From: Lepiota brunneoincarnata
Taxonomy: Eukaryota; Basidiomycota; Agaricomycetes; Agaricales; Agaricaceae
Direction of reading: 5' to 3'
Assembly (NCBI GenBank): GCA_023014365.1
Contig: JAEBUN010000010.1
Span: 1,178,001 to 1,242,000 of the forward strand
Length of the DNA: 64,000 bases
Each line of letters opens with the position of its first letter. Position 1 is the first letter of the stretch. The notes beneath the pieces are model-generated. The model had not been told where the DNA came from and did not search any database. It worked only from the letters and a program-made list of their open reading frames with translations. The translations under genes were made by a program, and so were the position numbers. Shown piece by piece: positions 1-13,300 of this stretch.

Positions 1-267
1 CCTTCTAGTTTCAGGTATCACCAAAAACACAGCACGGAATCATGCACATGGCATCTCACTACCAAAGCCTGCAACTGGTTTAGTATATGGTTGGGCTTAC
101 TCCACTGGCAAATCCACAAGATCGTAGATCCTGGCTATTATGAGGGAATCACACCTGCAAAATGGGTTGTTCAGGTCACAATGGTGCGCAAGTTCAATCA
201 GGTGCTACTGGATAGTCTCCGAACAGCACTGCTGTTGCAGAGATACTAGGACATAAACTGAGCAGGT

Positions 268-1187
268 GTGATTCTCCATCTCCCACCCCAGCCATCGCAG
301 CCAAGCCCTGCCTATTTCATGAATATCAATGTCCCTGTATGGTACTGTTGGAGTCCTACAACAGATCCATTGTATCCTGCACCTAGTGCCCACAAACTTC
401 AACTGGTGACCACTTGGATTGCAAAGACACCTCACTTCCCTACTACTAGCCACTGGCCACTCATTGCATTTTCTGATGTACTCCATGAATGGCCACTCCC
501 ATCTTCCAAATTTGACACTGGTGATGAGTTTCCACCATGGGAACCAGACTCTTTTCAACTGCAACCACCAGATGAAGATTACAAATAGTCAATTGGTGAG
601 CCCACAGATGGAAGCTCACCAGACATACATGTGTATCTCACCAAAGGAGGAACAGTGAGGATGGAGTCCACCAGGTCTGGGAGAACATTTTGGGAACCAT
701 TCTTTCAAGAGCATGCAGCTGCCATTGCCAAGCTGAAAGCAAGAGGGACCACACTGGATTGTCAAAAATGGGAGAACCAAGAGAGGAACCCACCCACTAC
801 CAGTGTGCCTGTCTTTGTCTGGGATTGGGATTCTGATGATCCCACCAAGTTTACACAACAACTTGTGAGGAGAGATGAGCAAGAGAGTATGCTTGCAGAA
901 TATGGCCCAGGGCAGAAATGGTATGATGCTGTTTTCAATGAGTGGCACTGTTGTACAGAGTGGGGGAAGGATGAGGATAGTGATGATGAAGACATGCACA
1001 AGGTCCAGGAGGTTGCTGTGGGCCCAGTTGAGTTGCTTCAGGAGCAGGGAGACCGAAGTCAGGCTCCTATGAGCACAGCTGAAGTTCCTTGGGGGGAGAT
1101 ATTGGAAGTTGAGCAGGCCATGCAACTTGTTCCTGTATCAACCCATCTGGTTGACAGTGACCAATTCATGGCTGACAATTTGTGATG
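268..1187 (+). pseudogene. 3' part of an agaricomycete hypothetical protein gene, truncated by a retrotransposon
   Basis: One reading frame runs from about 268 to 1185 if a TAG at 586-588 is read through. It contains 'INVPVWYCW' (around 322-350), 'VYLTKGGTVRM' (around 630-663) and 'VFVWDWD' followed by 'YDAVFNEWHCCTEW' (around 805-965). From memory, the same order of motifs (a W-rich segment, a short strand before a coiled stretch, then an N-E-W-x-x-C box) is typical of a widespread agaricomycete hypothetical family of unknown function. The codons before 268 in this frame include TGA, again explainable as CGA decay, so the 5' end lies outside the window or is lost. The frame stops at the junction with the minus-strand Ty3-A copy near 1188. 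Family assignment is by motif recall; no biochemical role is known to me. Confidence 0.5.
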
Positions 1188-1189
1188 TG

Positions 1190-1786
1190 TGACTTTGGGG
1201 GGACAGATTGGGACAAGGTCCCAGACAGGGGTGGTGAACCTAGGTCAGGAGAGTCAGGGGTGGCCATAGGTGGGGCTGATGTGGGTGCAATGCAGGAAGA
1301 GACAGAAGCAGGATTCTCAAGTAGGGATGGCCAGAAAGTGATACTGCCCAAAGCCCAGTCAATCAACAGATTGTAGTGGGTGAGCCAGTTGTATCCTAAG
1401 ACCACAGAACAGGAAGAGTTGAGCCAGGTGACATAAGTGTCCAAAATGATAGATTCACCAGAGGGGAAAGATACAGGCAGTTGTGCAAGCTCCGTAATGT
1501 AGGCATTTGAGGTCCCATCAAATAACCAAAGTTCAATAGCCAGGATGGACAAGGTTGGAATACTATGAGAATGAACAAAAGATGAGTCTACAAAACAGTG
1601 AGTAGAACCACTATCAACAAGAGCTTTGAAAGGAGAAAGAGAAGAGAAATCAGAACTAACTACATTGTCTGTTGTAGAAAGCAGGTCCAAAGTGGAGAGT
1701 ACGGAAGCAGAAACAGAAGATAAAGAAGTAACTAAAGGAGAAGTTAATGTAATGTGAAAAGAGTTTGGGTCAGAAAGAGCGGACAT
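1190..1786 (-). pseudogene. pol: Ty3-A pol remnant: aspartic protease domain
   Basis: The frame opens at an ATG (1786) with '[16 protein letters not shown]' and contains the retropepsin motif '[16 protein letters not shown]', with catalytic D in DSG. It ends at the element's breakpoint. Reverse transcriptase, RNase H and integrase are all absent. It aligns with 16251-16860 of the full-length element and supplies a useful reference for the pol start, which looks altered there. Confidence 0.8.
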
Positions 1787-1863
1787 ATTGAGACAGAAAC
1801 TCTCTGGAGCACAGCAGAGTTCAATGCGATCCTCAGTCTGTGCAGAGGCCTGAGGACCACCGA

Positions 1864-3260
1864 CTATTTTTCCAAGCTTGGGAGAGCCAGTGCATCTGTC
1901 TCAGGGAGCTGAGCCTGTTGGCCTTTAGCCTTGGCATCAGGGAATTTCTTCTTGTCACAGTTGGCAGCCCTGTGATTGGGATCTGCGCAGACAAGGCAGA
2001 GGTTATTGTTGAAACATCATTGATGTTCCTCAGGGGTTAATTTACTGTCCTTACCAAGTTTACTAGTAAGGTCGGATTTGGGCAGGGCCAATTTCTGACC
2101 GGTGGACGGGTTGGACAGAGTACCCTTGAAGTTGTTGTTGTTGGGGGTGCTGTCTTTGTTGTTACTGTTGGCAGGCTTGGTGGCAGGTTGTGTGTTGGAC
2201 AAGGTGGATGGGGATGGATTGCCTCCAGGTTTCCTAGAGGTGGTCAGGTCCGAAGCAGCTTTGGCACAGGCCTTCTCATGCTGGTGTTCCCAATAGCAGG
2301 TATCAATCTTCATTGCTGCTGCCCGCATTTCAATGAAGGTGTCAGGTTTGCCATCAGGCCAATTGGACAGGATGTCCTGGATGTGGTCAGGGAGGCCTTT
2401 GTAGTAGCAGTGACAAAATACTTCATCACCCCAGTGGAGTTGGTCAGCTAGGTGGAGAAAGTTGACATTGTAGACAGTGATCTTCTCATCATAGCACATT
2501 TGGAGGAAGTCAAGCTGCTCAGCAGCTTCTCTGGTTGGATCTGCAGGACCAAAATTGGTCTGCAGTTCCAGGGTGAACTGGTCCCAGTCCTCAATCCAGT
2601 CATGCATTATTCCATGGTTGTTGGCCTTGTCGAGGCTGATTTTGAAGTGTTGCTGGGCCATGCCCATAAGGTACATCAATGTGAAGTTGACCTTGGTGGC
2701 AGGGATAGCGAACTGGGCCGGGTTAGTATGGAAGTAGAGCCGACATTGGAAGAGGAAGGGTTTGAGTTTGGTGGGGTTGGAACCTGTAAAGATGTCAGGT
2801 ATGCGAGCTTTGGTATGGGGAGTTCAGGGAGGCTGTGGGGCTTGAGAGTTCCCATGGCCATCCATTTGGTTGGCTATGTGTTAGAAAACTTGGAGCAGGA
2901 GTCTATCATGGTCATCTTGGTTGTTGCCAGGTGGGATGTTTGTTGTTGTTGTCACCATTGTCTGATGGTTCATCATCGCCCAGGGGCCCATCCCCATTGT
3001 CAGGGTTGTTGTCAGGATCGCCAGGGTTGCTGAGATCAGGATTGGGGTCAGAGCCATCGTTGGGGCCATCGGGAGTCCAGAATAATGAAGGTTGTATATC
3101 TTCAGAGAACCGAGGGTGCAATAGATTGTCAGTGAGAGTGAGAAGCCCTTGGGGAGTCAGGTTGCAGTTCCTTGGAGGGAGGTTGTCGAATGATGCATTT
3201 GCTACAGCAAGCAGCTGGAGTTACCAGAGTGCAAGTATGGGTAACTGTTCAAGAGACCAT
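1864..3260 (-). pseudogene. gag: Ty3-A gag remnant
   Basis: The minus-strand frame begins with an ATG at 3260 and ends with TAG at 1864-1866, where the full-length copy also stops. The best-preserved part (2679-2017) contains the capsid-like 'LTYLMGMAQQHF' region and 'YKGLPDHIQDILSNWPDG', as in the copy at 15494-16176. Several stops break the frame (for instance shortly after the ATG and after 2017). Structural Gag would form the virus-like particle. This copy is dead. Confidence 0.8.
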
Positions 3261-3313
3261 GGTTAGAAAAATTCAGAGTGTAGTGGACAGGAGGAGTTTG
3301 AGTCTGATAATAC

Positions 3314-3973
3314 TGTTAGAGCCAGTGTGGATTGGGACCAAAGCGGAGGGTTGGAATGGTATCCTTGATATAAGGTAACCAGGTGACAGGGTGAAGTCAG
3401 TATGTAGACTTCAGGACTGAGGCAGAGTACTTCAGGCAGGGGATTGGACTTGCAGCCTCAGCTTATGTGCTGTGCCCTCCTACTGTCCGAGTCCATATTT
3501 CAGGAGGTCAGGGCCAAAGCAGAACAAGGCAGAGAAAGGAGGATATGGAATAGGGAGCTGGTCCGCTGCTTGATTTGATTATCAGACTGAGGAGTACATG
3601 CCAAGTACCTACAGTATATATACTACTGGCCTTACGAACTATGACTCATACTGACTACATGTGGAGCAAAGCGGAGACCAATATGGTTACAAACAGATTA
3701 TGAACAGGTTACGAATGGAATGGAAACCGGTACAGGTATGGAGACTGGTAACATACCCTGACTATGGGCAGAGAATGGAGAACTGGGATATAGAGATACC
3801 AAGGGTCAGGTGACTATGGCATGTGCAGAGGTGGTCACATGACCAGGGCAATGGGTTGTAGTTGGAGTGAGTCGGGGCCGAGTTGGAGGGCAAAGGGTTG
3901 TCGTGTGGGAGCACACATGGGGTTGAGAAGCCGAAGTTTAACAATTAGGCTCTGGGTCGGCATGGATATGACA
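3314..3973 (-). repeat. Ty3-A long terminal repeat (5' LTR of the truncated copy)
   Basis: Read on the minus strand it starts TGTCATATCC and ends CTCTAACA, 660 bp, like the LTRs at 7897, 21231 and 38416. Differences from the 38416 copy are mostly C/T and G/A changes. Confidence 0.9.
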
Positions 3974-4277
3974 AGACCATGGATCTTTGGCTAAGTGCCA
4001 AATATGTCACTGACACTCTCATACTCCCTGCTTGCAACAAGTTGAAAGTTGCATGTTATTATCCGTGGGCCTGTTTGAGTGCCATCATTGTACTCTACCT
4101 TCAATAAATAAAAAACCTGGATCAATACAAACATGAGTGCTCTCACCTATCTTTTTGTCTGAGGCTTACTATTTTGTAGGCAACATATTGGAGAAGCTGA
4201 GAAGCTAGGACCTGGGCAAAAAAGATTATGGTAAGCCTGTCAAATGTTAATTGTGACTGAACACCAAAACTTGTATA

Positions 4278-5387
4278 GACCTGGCCATGGCACACTCACA
4301 CAACTTGGCACATTCTGGTACCCAGTCCTGTTGATTGGTATGGTAAATGATGGAGAGCAATGGAGGGTAAAGTGGCAGAGAGGTTGTTTGTTTGAGAATA
4401 CATCACTCAAACCAGGCATGATCACAGTTGTGCCAGAGAAGGATTTGGTGACAGCTCTATGGGGACAAGCAAAGGCATGGCAGGCAGTCAGGGTATGCCC
4501 TATTTCATTTCTCTTGGAATATTGCTAACATTTCTTAGCTGGGACAGTGGCAGCTTGCTTGTAATATGCCTGAATTGTGTGACCAGGTGGTCAAAGATCC
4601 AATTTCCATCCTATATACAAGCAAAATCAACCAGGCTTTACAGCCATCTTTATCTTTGCTCCACCAAATGGTCTTTAACCCAGCTAGTATTCCAAATGAT
4701 CCCCTATTTCCAGCAAGACAGTATACATATCAGAAGAAGCTTTCCCCTCAATCAGGCATTTCTTTCATTGGCTCATTGGATTGTCAGGATGTGGGGATGA
4801 TTTCAAACTGGATACACTGTGAGGTATGCCATGGTGATGCTTCACAGCGGCAATGGTGGATTGCTGGCATTGGATTCTCCCATGCTGTGACACTCCTTAT
4901 TGCCCATCAACTGCATCAGAGGACAGGCATGGGAAATGCACCATTAGAGAGGCAGATCAAAGAGATTATGGAGCAAGCATGGACTATCCAGGTCAAAATG
5001 GCATCACAGGTGGGGTAAGGCATAGATCAACTCTGCATCCAAAGCTTGGAAGAGTTAATGTTCGAACAATCATTATGTGCTGGACATGCAGGGAATATGC
5101 AATGGGGATAGGATTCAGGGGACCATCAACAGATATGGAACCCATACTTACTTGTTCCAGGTGACTGGAATCATAGGGATCAGCTAGAAAATGATGATGA
5201 GTTGGAGGTAAGTATTTTGATTATTGGGCATGGTTTTTGTTTGATCTCACTATCTATTAGCCTAGCAAAGATTATGTAGAGGTGGTATTACCTCCTCCAC
5301 CCCCTCATCCCAAGCCAAGGCCAATTCCAAAGGTAGTAATTGTAACTCCCAGGGACCACAAGAGTAGTGGTGGTGTTGGGAAATGAA
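4278..5387 (+). CDS. hypothetical agaricomycete protein ('WRVKWQRGC' family), probably decayed
   Basis: Exons can be followed. One begins after an acceptor at about 4277 and contains 'FWYPVLLIG', 'EQWRVKWQRGC' and 'VPEKDLVTALWG'. A clean intron follows at 4493-4538 (GTATGC..TGCTAAC..TTAG). A second exon from 4539 continues in frame ('LGQWQLACNMPELC') to about 5016. A further intron fits 5207-5260 (GTAAGT..ATTAG), leading to a proline-rich end (PPPPPHPKPRP) and a stop near 5387. An earlier exon fits about 4180-4229. The Y-P-V-x-L-I plus W-R-G-C layout recalls a common agaricomycete hypothetical family without known function. The region between 5016 and 5207 contains stops, so the gene may be damaged there. 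It could be unrelated to the gene fragment at 268-1187. Confidence 0.5.
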
Positions 5388-5389
5388 AA

Positions 5390-6200
5390 CACTCTGATCA
5401 AGAAGAGATACCCCAGCTATGCTGCTCAAAATGACAACACATACAGGATATGAATGTTGAGACTATTCAAGTCCCTCAAGCTACTAGCCAAGCAAGGAGG
5501 AGGACCTGAGGAAGGCAGTAAGCATTTATAATGGGATATTGTAAGGCTAATTTTGGATTTGGATAAAAGACAGTGTATTCAAGTAGCTATGTGGCACATA
5601 TTTTATAAATCCTACACTTCCAAGTTTTGTTTCACTGAGAATCTTGCCCACACACAGAATCTGGCCCTCAACACATTTTCATTAGGTTGTAGAGAGGCCA
5701 AATGATGCCTCCCACACTATCTCTTATATCCTCTCCTTTCTCTTTCCTATATTTCTGCTAATGTAGCAGTGAAAACTTGATGTTTCCCCTTGTTTCATGT
5801 TCCCTGGCTCCCAGATACAACTTAGCCTTAGGATACAGAGTCCTCAAGAACATACCTCATGTTGGACTTTGTGTTATCTATGATGTATGAAGGAGTCCTT
5901 AGGGCCCCTGTGCTCCTTGATCAACTCAGTGAAATACCCCAGCCCTACTGAAGGCATACCCCAAGTGCTTGCTTCACCTTGTAGTCCAGCAAGGAAATGC
6001 TGTTTGGGGTATCTTCACCCTCCCTACTTTGCTGTACATTCCTGTCTGTCTTCTCCTTTTGTTGCTGGCATTCAGCCTAGCAGTGGGGGATTGGTTGCCT
6101 CTCTCTGTGTTCCCATTCTTACTGCCAAAGGACAGTCATTGCCTTGATCTTAGGTGAGTGATTAGAGAAAGGCTTTGGAGGGTTCATTTTGCCCTTTTGT
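5390..6200. other. no gene recognised
   Basis: AT-rich sequence with only short frames that resemble nothing I know. It contains no LTR, tandem repeat or RNA gene that I can see. Confidence 0.4.
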
Positions 6201-6202
6201 GT

Positions 6203-6510
6203 TCAAGTGCTTCCTTCTGTAGGTTGATGATTTTTAGTGAATTGAATAAGTCCTTGAGCCTCTTCGTTGTGTGAATATAGTTGAGCAGCTCTCTTACATA
6301 TGCCATCCCCCATCTTGAAGATTCTTGCCAGCTCATGTGTGTTTGCCCTTCCTATCTTTCTTGCCATGTTGTCCCTTTCATCTTCATATGCTGGGCAGTC
6401 TAGTATGAAATAGTTCACAATCTCTGGTACCATTCCCCCTAGACTTGTTCCACACCAATTGCAGTAGTCATCTTGACATTGTAGAGATGGCTACCTGGCT
6501 GCTTGCATAG
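6203..6510 (-). pseudogene. C-terminal tail of a non-LTR retrotransposon protein
   Basis: The minus-strand frame reads 'CQDDYCNWCG' shortly followed by 'EIVNYFILDCPAYEDER' and a basic, LINE-like terminus. Fungal LINE ORF2 proteins end in a CCHC-type finger with the shape C-x-x-x-C-x-x-C ... E-T-x-x-H-x-x-x-x-C-P. Here the usual histidine position is N or Y, so the finger is decayed. Upstream RT and RNase H are not visible in the window, so this is a short fragment and belongs to a different lineage from the LINE island at 50-60 kb. Confidence 0.65.
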
Positions 6511-7350
6511 CTGAGCCAATCACCTCTCCATAATGATCTCAGACAAACCCCAACAAACCATTGGTACAACAATTTTCCCAAAAAGGAAACATGTGGCCTT
6601 AGATCAAATCATTTCAGATCAGCAATATTTCCCCCCCTCCTCCTGGCTTGTCTCTCTGTTCTCTACCCCTTGGAAATAAACAGTGAACACTGCCTGTAGA
6701 ATATGATGGAAGGCAGGACAGTACAAAATGAATAATAGCTAGTAATCTCTGATTTTCTTGTGTTTTCCTTCATTCTCATCCTTGTTCCATCTCCACCTCT
6801 TTCTTTAATGTTCTTTGTAAGGTTTCTGGAGCATACACAAGCTCCACAGTCCCTAGAGTATATAAACTGTATGTATTCTGTAGGGACCTCAGTTAACAAC
6901 AATTTTACTCACATTTAAAGTCTCCTTCTCTCTTTTTTTCTCTCTCTCTCTCTTTCTCTCTATTTTGCTTCATTTCACTTTGTTTTACCTTGTCTTGACA
7001 TCTCAGCTATTGGAATTCATTCAGTATACATCTTCTTATTGGCTCACATCATGTCAAATCCACATGTTGAGCAGTTTTATTGTAATCAGTTGCTTTCTAC
7101 CTATTTTCACTAAAAGAAAAGCATAAAGAAGTATGTTCTAAAGGTAAACCTGTTGGAATTCTGGCATCATACAAGCCTGTGCAATGCATGTGATTTGAAA
7201 TTGTTTTATTGTTTATGGACCTTATTGTTGTAGATATTATTTAAGTAGTCTACTCAAGTTGTATGTAGCCATCCATTTGCCTCACAAGCTCACCAAGGCC
7301 AAACGAAACACACTGCCGTTGCACACTTTTTTCCAACAAAACCATCACTA
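6511..7350. other. AT-rich spacer with a CT-rich microsatellite
   Basis: No gene was recognised. A polypyrimidine run of mostly CT dinucleotides lies at about 6919-6966. Confidence 0.5.
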
Positions 7351-10300
7351 TCAATATATGTAGTGCCCAATCCAGACCCCTAGCTTCTTTCCCAGTGGAA
7401 TACTCTGTGGTGCATAGTCCCTTGTTACAAGAAATGCATGTGGTGGAGCCTCAAAATGTTTTTTGGCTCCACATTTAGAGTTCTTGCAAACCAAAGTAAC
7501 TGGGCATAATTCTACAAAGTTCAGTTGGGAGGAGAGAGCATATAGAACATGATGACTTACTAGGGTGGATACCCTTCCCTTCATTGGGTGATTTTCCCTT
7601 CCTCTCTATAATTTGCCACCTATCCAATACACAGCAATTTTCACAAGACTGGCTATGGGGGTTTCCAAGTAGCCTGTATAAGTCATGAGACCATTTTATC
7701 ATGCATATTCCAGTCTCTTTCTCCAGGTCTTTGGTCTTCTGGATGACCATGATAAAGTCAGTACTGGTGCCAAGATCGGGGTCAGCCAAAAAGATGTTGT
7801 GAACCATGGCAGAATTTTGGTTCACAAATACTGTCCAAACAAAGTTCATCAGGAATGTATGGCATGTTGTAGGATAAAAGGCATTATTGACAAATGTGTC
7901 ATATCCACACCAACTCAGAGTCTAATCACTTAAACCTCTGCTTCTCGACTCCATATGTGTTCCACACAACAACCCTCTGCCCTCTGACTCGGCCCCGACT
8001 TGCTCCGACTGCAACCCACTGCCCTGATCATGCGACCACCTCCACACATGCTGTGGTCACCTGACCCTTGGTATCTCTAATTCCCAGTCTCCATTTCCTG
8101 TCTGTAGTCAAGATATGTTATCAGTCTCCATACCTGTACTGGTTTCCATTCCATTTGTAATCTGTTTGTAATCTGTTTGTAACTATATTGGTCTCCGCTT
8201 TGCTCTGCACATAGTCAGTACGAGTCATAGTTTGTAAGGCCAGTAGTATATATACTGTAGGTACTTGGCGTGTACTCCTCAGTCTGATAATCAAATCAAG
8301 CAGTGGACCAGCTCCCTGTTCCATATCCTTCTTTCTCTGCCTTGCTCTGCTTTGGCCCTGACCTCCTGAAATATGGACTCAGACAGTAGGAGGGCACAGC
8401 ACATAAGCTGAGGCTGCAAGTCCAACCCCCTGCCCAAAGTACTCCGCCTCAGTTCTGAAGTCTACATACTGACTTCGCCCTGTCCCCTGGTTACCTTATA
8501 TCAAGGATACCACCCCAACCCTCTGCTTTGGTCCTGACCTGCACTGGCTCTAACAGTATTATCAGACTCAAACTCCTCCTATCCACCACACTCTGAATTT
8601 TTCTAACCATGGTCTCTCAAACAGTGACCCATACTTGCACTCTGGTAACTCCAGCCACTCACCATAGCAAACACATAACTCAACAACCTCCTTCTGAGGA
8701 ACTGCAACCCGGCTCCCCAAGGGTTTCTTGCTCTTGCTGACAATCAGTCGCACCCTCGACTCCAGACCAATTTTCTGAAGATATACAACCCTCACTATTC
8801 CAGACCCCCAATGGCCCCAACACCGACCCCAATCCTGATCCCAGTGACCCTGGTGATCCCAATGACTATCCTGACAATGGGGACAGGCCCCCGGGCAATG
8901 ATGAACCATCAGACAATAGCGACAACAACAACAACACCCCACCTGGCAACAACTGAGACGACCATGATAGACTCCTGCTCTAAGTTTTCCAACATATAGC
9001 CAACCAAATAAATGGCTGTGAGAACTCTCAAGCCCCACAGCCTCCCCAAACTCCCCATACCAAAGCTTGCAAACCTGACATCTTTACAGGTTCTGACCCT
9101 GCCAAACTCAAACCCTTCCTCTTCCAATGTCGACTCTATTTCCATACCAACCTGGCCCAGTTCACTATCCCTGCCACCAAGGTCAACTTCACATTGACAT
9201 ACCTTATGGGCATGGCCCAGCAACACTTTGAAATTGGCCTCGACAAGGCCAACAACCACAGAATAATGCATGACTGGATCAAGGACTGGGACCAGTTCAC
9301 CCTGGAACTGCAGACCAATTTTGGTCCTGTGTGTAAGGGGAACTCCAGGTCATTGCTCACAACTGCAGATTCAAAATTCTGATTCCCAGACTTCCTGCAC
9401 TCGGAAATCCAGTCTCCAGCCTCCCAATGCTTGGAAATCTGTCCCCCAACACCCCAGTACTCGGAATTCCCTCCTACACCCCTCCAATGCAGACGCAAAC
9501 CCTCACTGGCATGCATGACCCTATCCCAAGCCCATTCCCAACTATACTTACTTTAGGCATCCCTGATACCTCATGGCAATTTATGTAGAGTAGATTACTC
9601 AACTTGGACCTTACAGCAGGTAGTATAAGTAGTGTAGGTGAGCTTGGAGAAACCTTACTCAATTCTCTAAGGTTTCTCCCTGCTCAGCTGATGCAACACA
9701 GCAGCCAGGTCACCCTTACAGAAGAATCAAGTCTATTCCCAGAGGACTGGCCATTGACAACACCTGGACAAGTTATACCACTTCTCCCGTGCCAACTACT
9801 CCCTTCCTCTACCTCCCAATGCCCTTGCCATCATGTCCCAAGAGCAGCAGCAGCAACCACCAACTCAAATGACCATTGAGCACACCATAGGCTCACTTCT
9901 CACAGACATGGCAATGGTACAGGCTCAACAAGCTGAAGCTGAACAGAACATGACAGACATGGTGAATGACATACGTGACACGCTCCAAAACCTCATGGAC
10001 TCAATAGGATGACAGCACCCCAACACCCCCCCCTCCATCTCAGCCATGCCCCTCAATAGAGTGGAGTATGAGCCCCAAGCCACTGCCCATGAACCCCCCC
10101 CTCCTGCTCCACACCCCCATCCACCATCACCTCCACCACACACCTCCACCAAGGCCAAGGTGGCAACCCCACCTGAATTTGACGGAGAACGTGCCAAGGG
10201 TCATGCATTTCTGAATGCATGCCAGCTCTACATCAGGCTCTTGGCAGATCAATTCTGGTCTGATGAACAGAAAATACTGTGGACCCTCTCTTACATGAAG

Positions 10301-13300
10301 TCAGGATGTGCAGCGCAGTGGGCCGATGAGCTGTTCTGCTTGGAAGCTAGCATTGGTGGGTTTCCCTTTACAGACTGGTGGGACTTCACTGAACAATTCA
10401 AGGGTTGGTTTTTCCCTGTCAATGCAGAAGCCGATGCACTAAACATGTTGGAGTCCACATCATACCACCAATGAGAGCAGACTGTCAAAGACTACCTAGA
10501 TACTTTCAAGGTCCTCATCTCCAAGTCTGGATACCAAGACCCCTGAGTTATTGTGGTTAAGTTCCACTGAGGTCTATGCCCTTCCATCCAGAATGCCATT
10601 GCTACCCTCCCAGCAGGCCATCCCTCGGACTCAGACCCAGAGGCTTGGTACTCAGCAGCATGACAGGTAGACCAAGCCCAAATGGCAAATGAGGCATTCT
10701 GCTCCAGTACTCACTCCCCACTCCCACCCCCCTCCAAGCCTCCCACAGGATATATCAGACTCCCCCCTGCTATGCCGACAATCAGACCTTTGGCCCCACC
10801 ACGCCCCCCTATCCACTTCAACCCCTCTCTGGGAAATCCAGTCCCTATGGACATCGATGCCTCCAAGCAGAAATCCAGACTCCCCCCGCTCTGCTACCAT
10901 TGTAAAAGGCTGGGACATATGAAGGCTGAGTGTCCACTCTGTCATGACATCCAGTACATGGATCTGGAGAAACAGGATGAACTGATGCAGAAGTGGAACT
11001 TGGAGATGGATGCCCTAGCTGCAACAACTGGAATTCTGAGAGTGGAAGAAGCAGAGTTAGAAGCTGAAGAGGATTTTCAGCAGTGCAATGGGTGACTGGT
11101 GTGCCCCCACCACATTCATGTAATAGGTTTTTGGTTTTGTTGGTAGATTAAATAGAACCTGTTTCTGGCTCTAAACCAATTCCTGAAGACACACCACCAC
11201 CCCCGAAAACTTCAGTGCGATGTCCCCGCTGGGAATGCCACCTCCCAAAGAGACCAATCATTGCTTATTCTGACTTGGAATCCAAGTCTCTCCAGTTGAC
11301 AGTGGAACTTGAGACCACTGACTCAGCAGAATACAAAACAGTCAAGGCATTGGTGGATTCTGGTGCAACCGGTTCCTTCATTGACCAAGACTTTGTGCAT
11401 GCTGCTTGCCTCAGTACTTGCCACTTATCCAATCCCATCCTGGTGTTCAATGTAGATGGGACTCCGAATGAGGCTGGACAAATTTCCAAAGTGGTAGATG
11501 TGGTCTTATGCTATCAGAACCATGCCGAACGCATGCTGTTAGCAGTAACCAAGTTGGGGAAGCAAGAATTCCTTCTGGGATTTACATGGCTGAAGCTTCA
11601 TAACCTGGAAATTGACTGGCAAACTGGAGAAGTCAAGTTATCCCAATGCCCCTCACACTGTACAGAATGCCAAGACCAGTTGCATGCCAAATGCCATGCC
11701 CAAAAGCTTCAAGCCAGTTGCATCTGTGCCTGCTGACTCGGCCCCTTCCCCACCTTAGATGAAGAAGAGGATGAGGATGAGCCAGCCCTCCCTACTGAAG
11801 AGTTGGAGGAGCCTTTAGAAGATGGGGATCACATCTTTGCAGTGGGACTCCTCCCTCCAAAGCCCACTCCAGAGGTGATTGCTGCAGGCTCTACCACCTC
11901 TCAGCACCTAGCAGAAGCCTTCCTCTGGAATTCCCAGATTGATAGCCCCCAGAATTCCAGCTTCTGAGCACATGTTCCCCCATATCTTCAGGAGTATGCT
12001 GCTGTCTTTGCCAAGGAGTCCTTTGACATGCTCCCAGATCACCAAGCCTGGGACTATGCAATAGAGCTTGTTCCAGGAGCAGACCCCAAGGGGTGCAAGG
12101 TCTATCTACTGTCCCCTCTTGAGCAGAAGGAACTGGACAAATTCCTACAGGAAAATTTGTCTTCCAGTCAGATACACCCATCTAAGTCTCCTATGGCTTC
12201 CCCAGTCTTCTTCATTAAAAAAAAGGACAGCTTGCTTTGCCTAGTACAGGATTACCAAGCACTCAATGCCCTCACGGTGAAGAACAAGTACCCTCTACCC
12301 CTCATCTCTGAGCTGGTTGTGCAGCTCTGGAGGGCAAAGTACTTCACCAAACTAGATGTTTGATGGGGCTTTAATAATGTCCGGATTAAGCCAGGAGACA
12401 AGTGGAAGGCAGCGTTTCACACCAATAGGGGCCTCTTCAAACCCCTTGTCATGTTCTTCAGCCTCACTAACAGCCTGGCCACCTTCCAGATGATGATGAA
12501 TGACATCTTTCATGAACTTATCATGGAAGGAGTTGTAGTCGTCTACCTGGATGATATCCTCATCTTCACCTGGACCTTGGAGCAGCATAGGGATGTTGTT
12601 AGGCATGTCATGGAGATCCTTCAACAGCACAACCTCTACCTATGGCCGGAAAAGTGTGAGTTTGAGCACACTCGCATTGAGTACCTAGGACTCATCATCT
12701 TGGAAAACTCCATCAAGATGGACCCAGTCAAAGTTGCAGGAGTCAAGGAGTGGCTGACCCCCAAGGACAAGTTAGGGCTTCAGTTTTTCCTGGGTTTTAC
12801 AAACTTCTACCACTGCTTCATCCAGGACTTCTCCCACATAGCCTGACCCCTCTTTGACCTCACCCAAAACAGCACTACATGGCAGTGGAACTTGGAACAG
12901 CAAGCAGCATTTGACGGCTTGAAAGCAGCTATCACTTTGGCTCCAGTTTTGGCTTCTCCAGATGATAAGGCACCCTTCCAAATAGAAGCTGATAGTTCAG
13001 ATTTTGCCATGGGGGCTGTACTCTCTCAACTCTCCAGAGATGATGGAAAGTGGCACCCAGTAGCATTTTACTCTAAAGCCTTGTCTCTGGTGGAGTGCAA
13101 CTATGAGATCCATGATAAGGAGATGCTGGCCATTATCTGGGCACTGGAAGAGTGGAGACACTTCCTTTAAGGAGCATGGGAAAAGTTTGAAATCTGGACA
13201 GATCACAAGAACTTAGAGTATTTCATGACTGCTCAGAAGCTGAACCACCGACAGGCACATTGGTCCCTCTATCTTTCCCAGTTCAACTTCTCTCTTCACC

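Larger units (their letters stand above)
1190..3973 (-). mobile_element. Ty3-A LTR retrotransposon, truncated copy (5' LTR, gag, start of pol)
   Basis: The right end is an LTR matching the LTRs of the full-length element at 7897-21896. Leftward it continues through gag and the protease region, then similarity stops near 1190, before the reverse transcriptase. The 3' half and the second LTR are missing, so a target duplication cannot be tested. The left end abuts a host-type coding frame, which suggests either that the element was inserted there and later deleted, or that the breakpoint was made by recombination. Confidence 0.88.

Noticed and set aside
205..564. Minus-strand frame opposite the gene at 268-1187
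   Set aside because: The plus strand carries the recognisable family motifs.
8121..8324. Open frame antisense to the Ty3-A LTR (also at 38626-38928 and 21559-21783)
   Set aside because: It lies wholly within LTR sequence, repeats with every LTR copy, has no domain and is broken differently in each copy.
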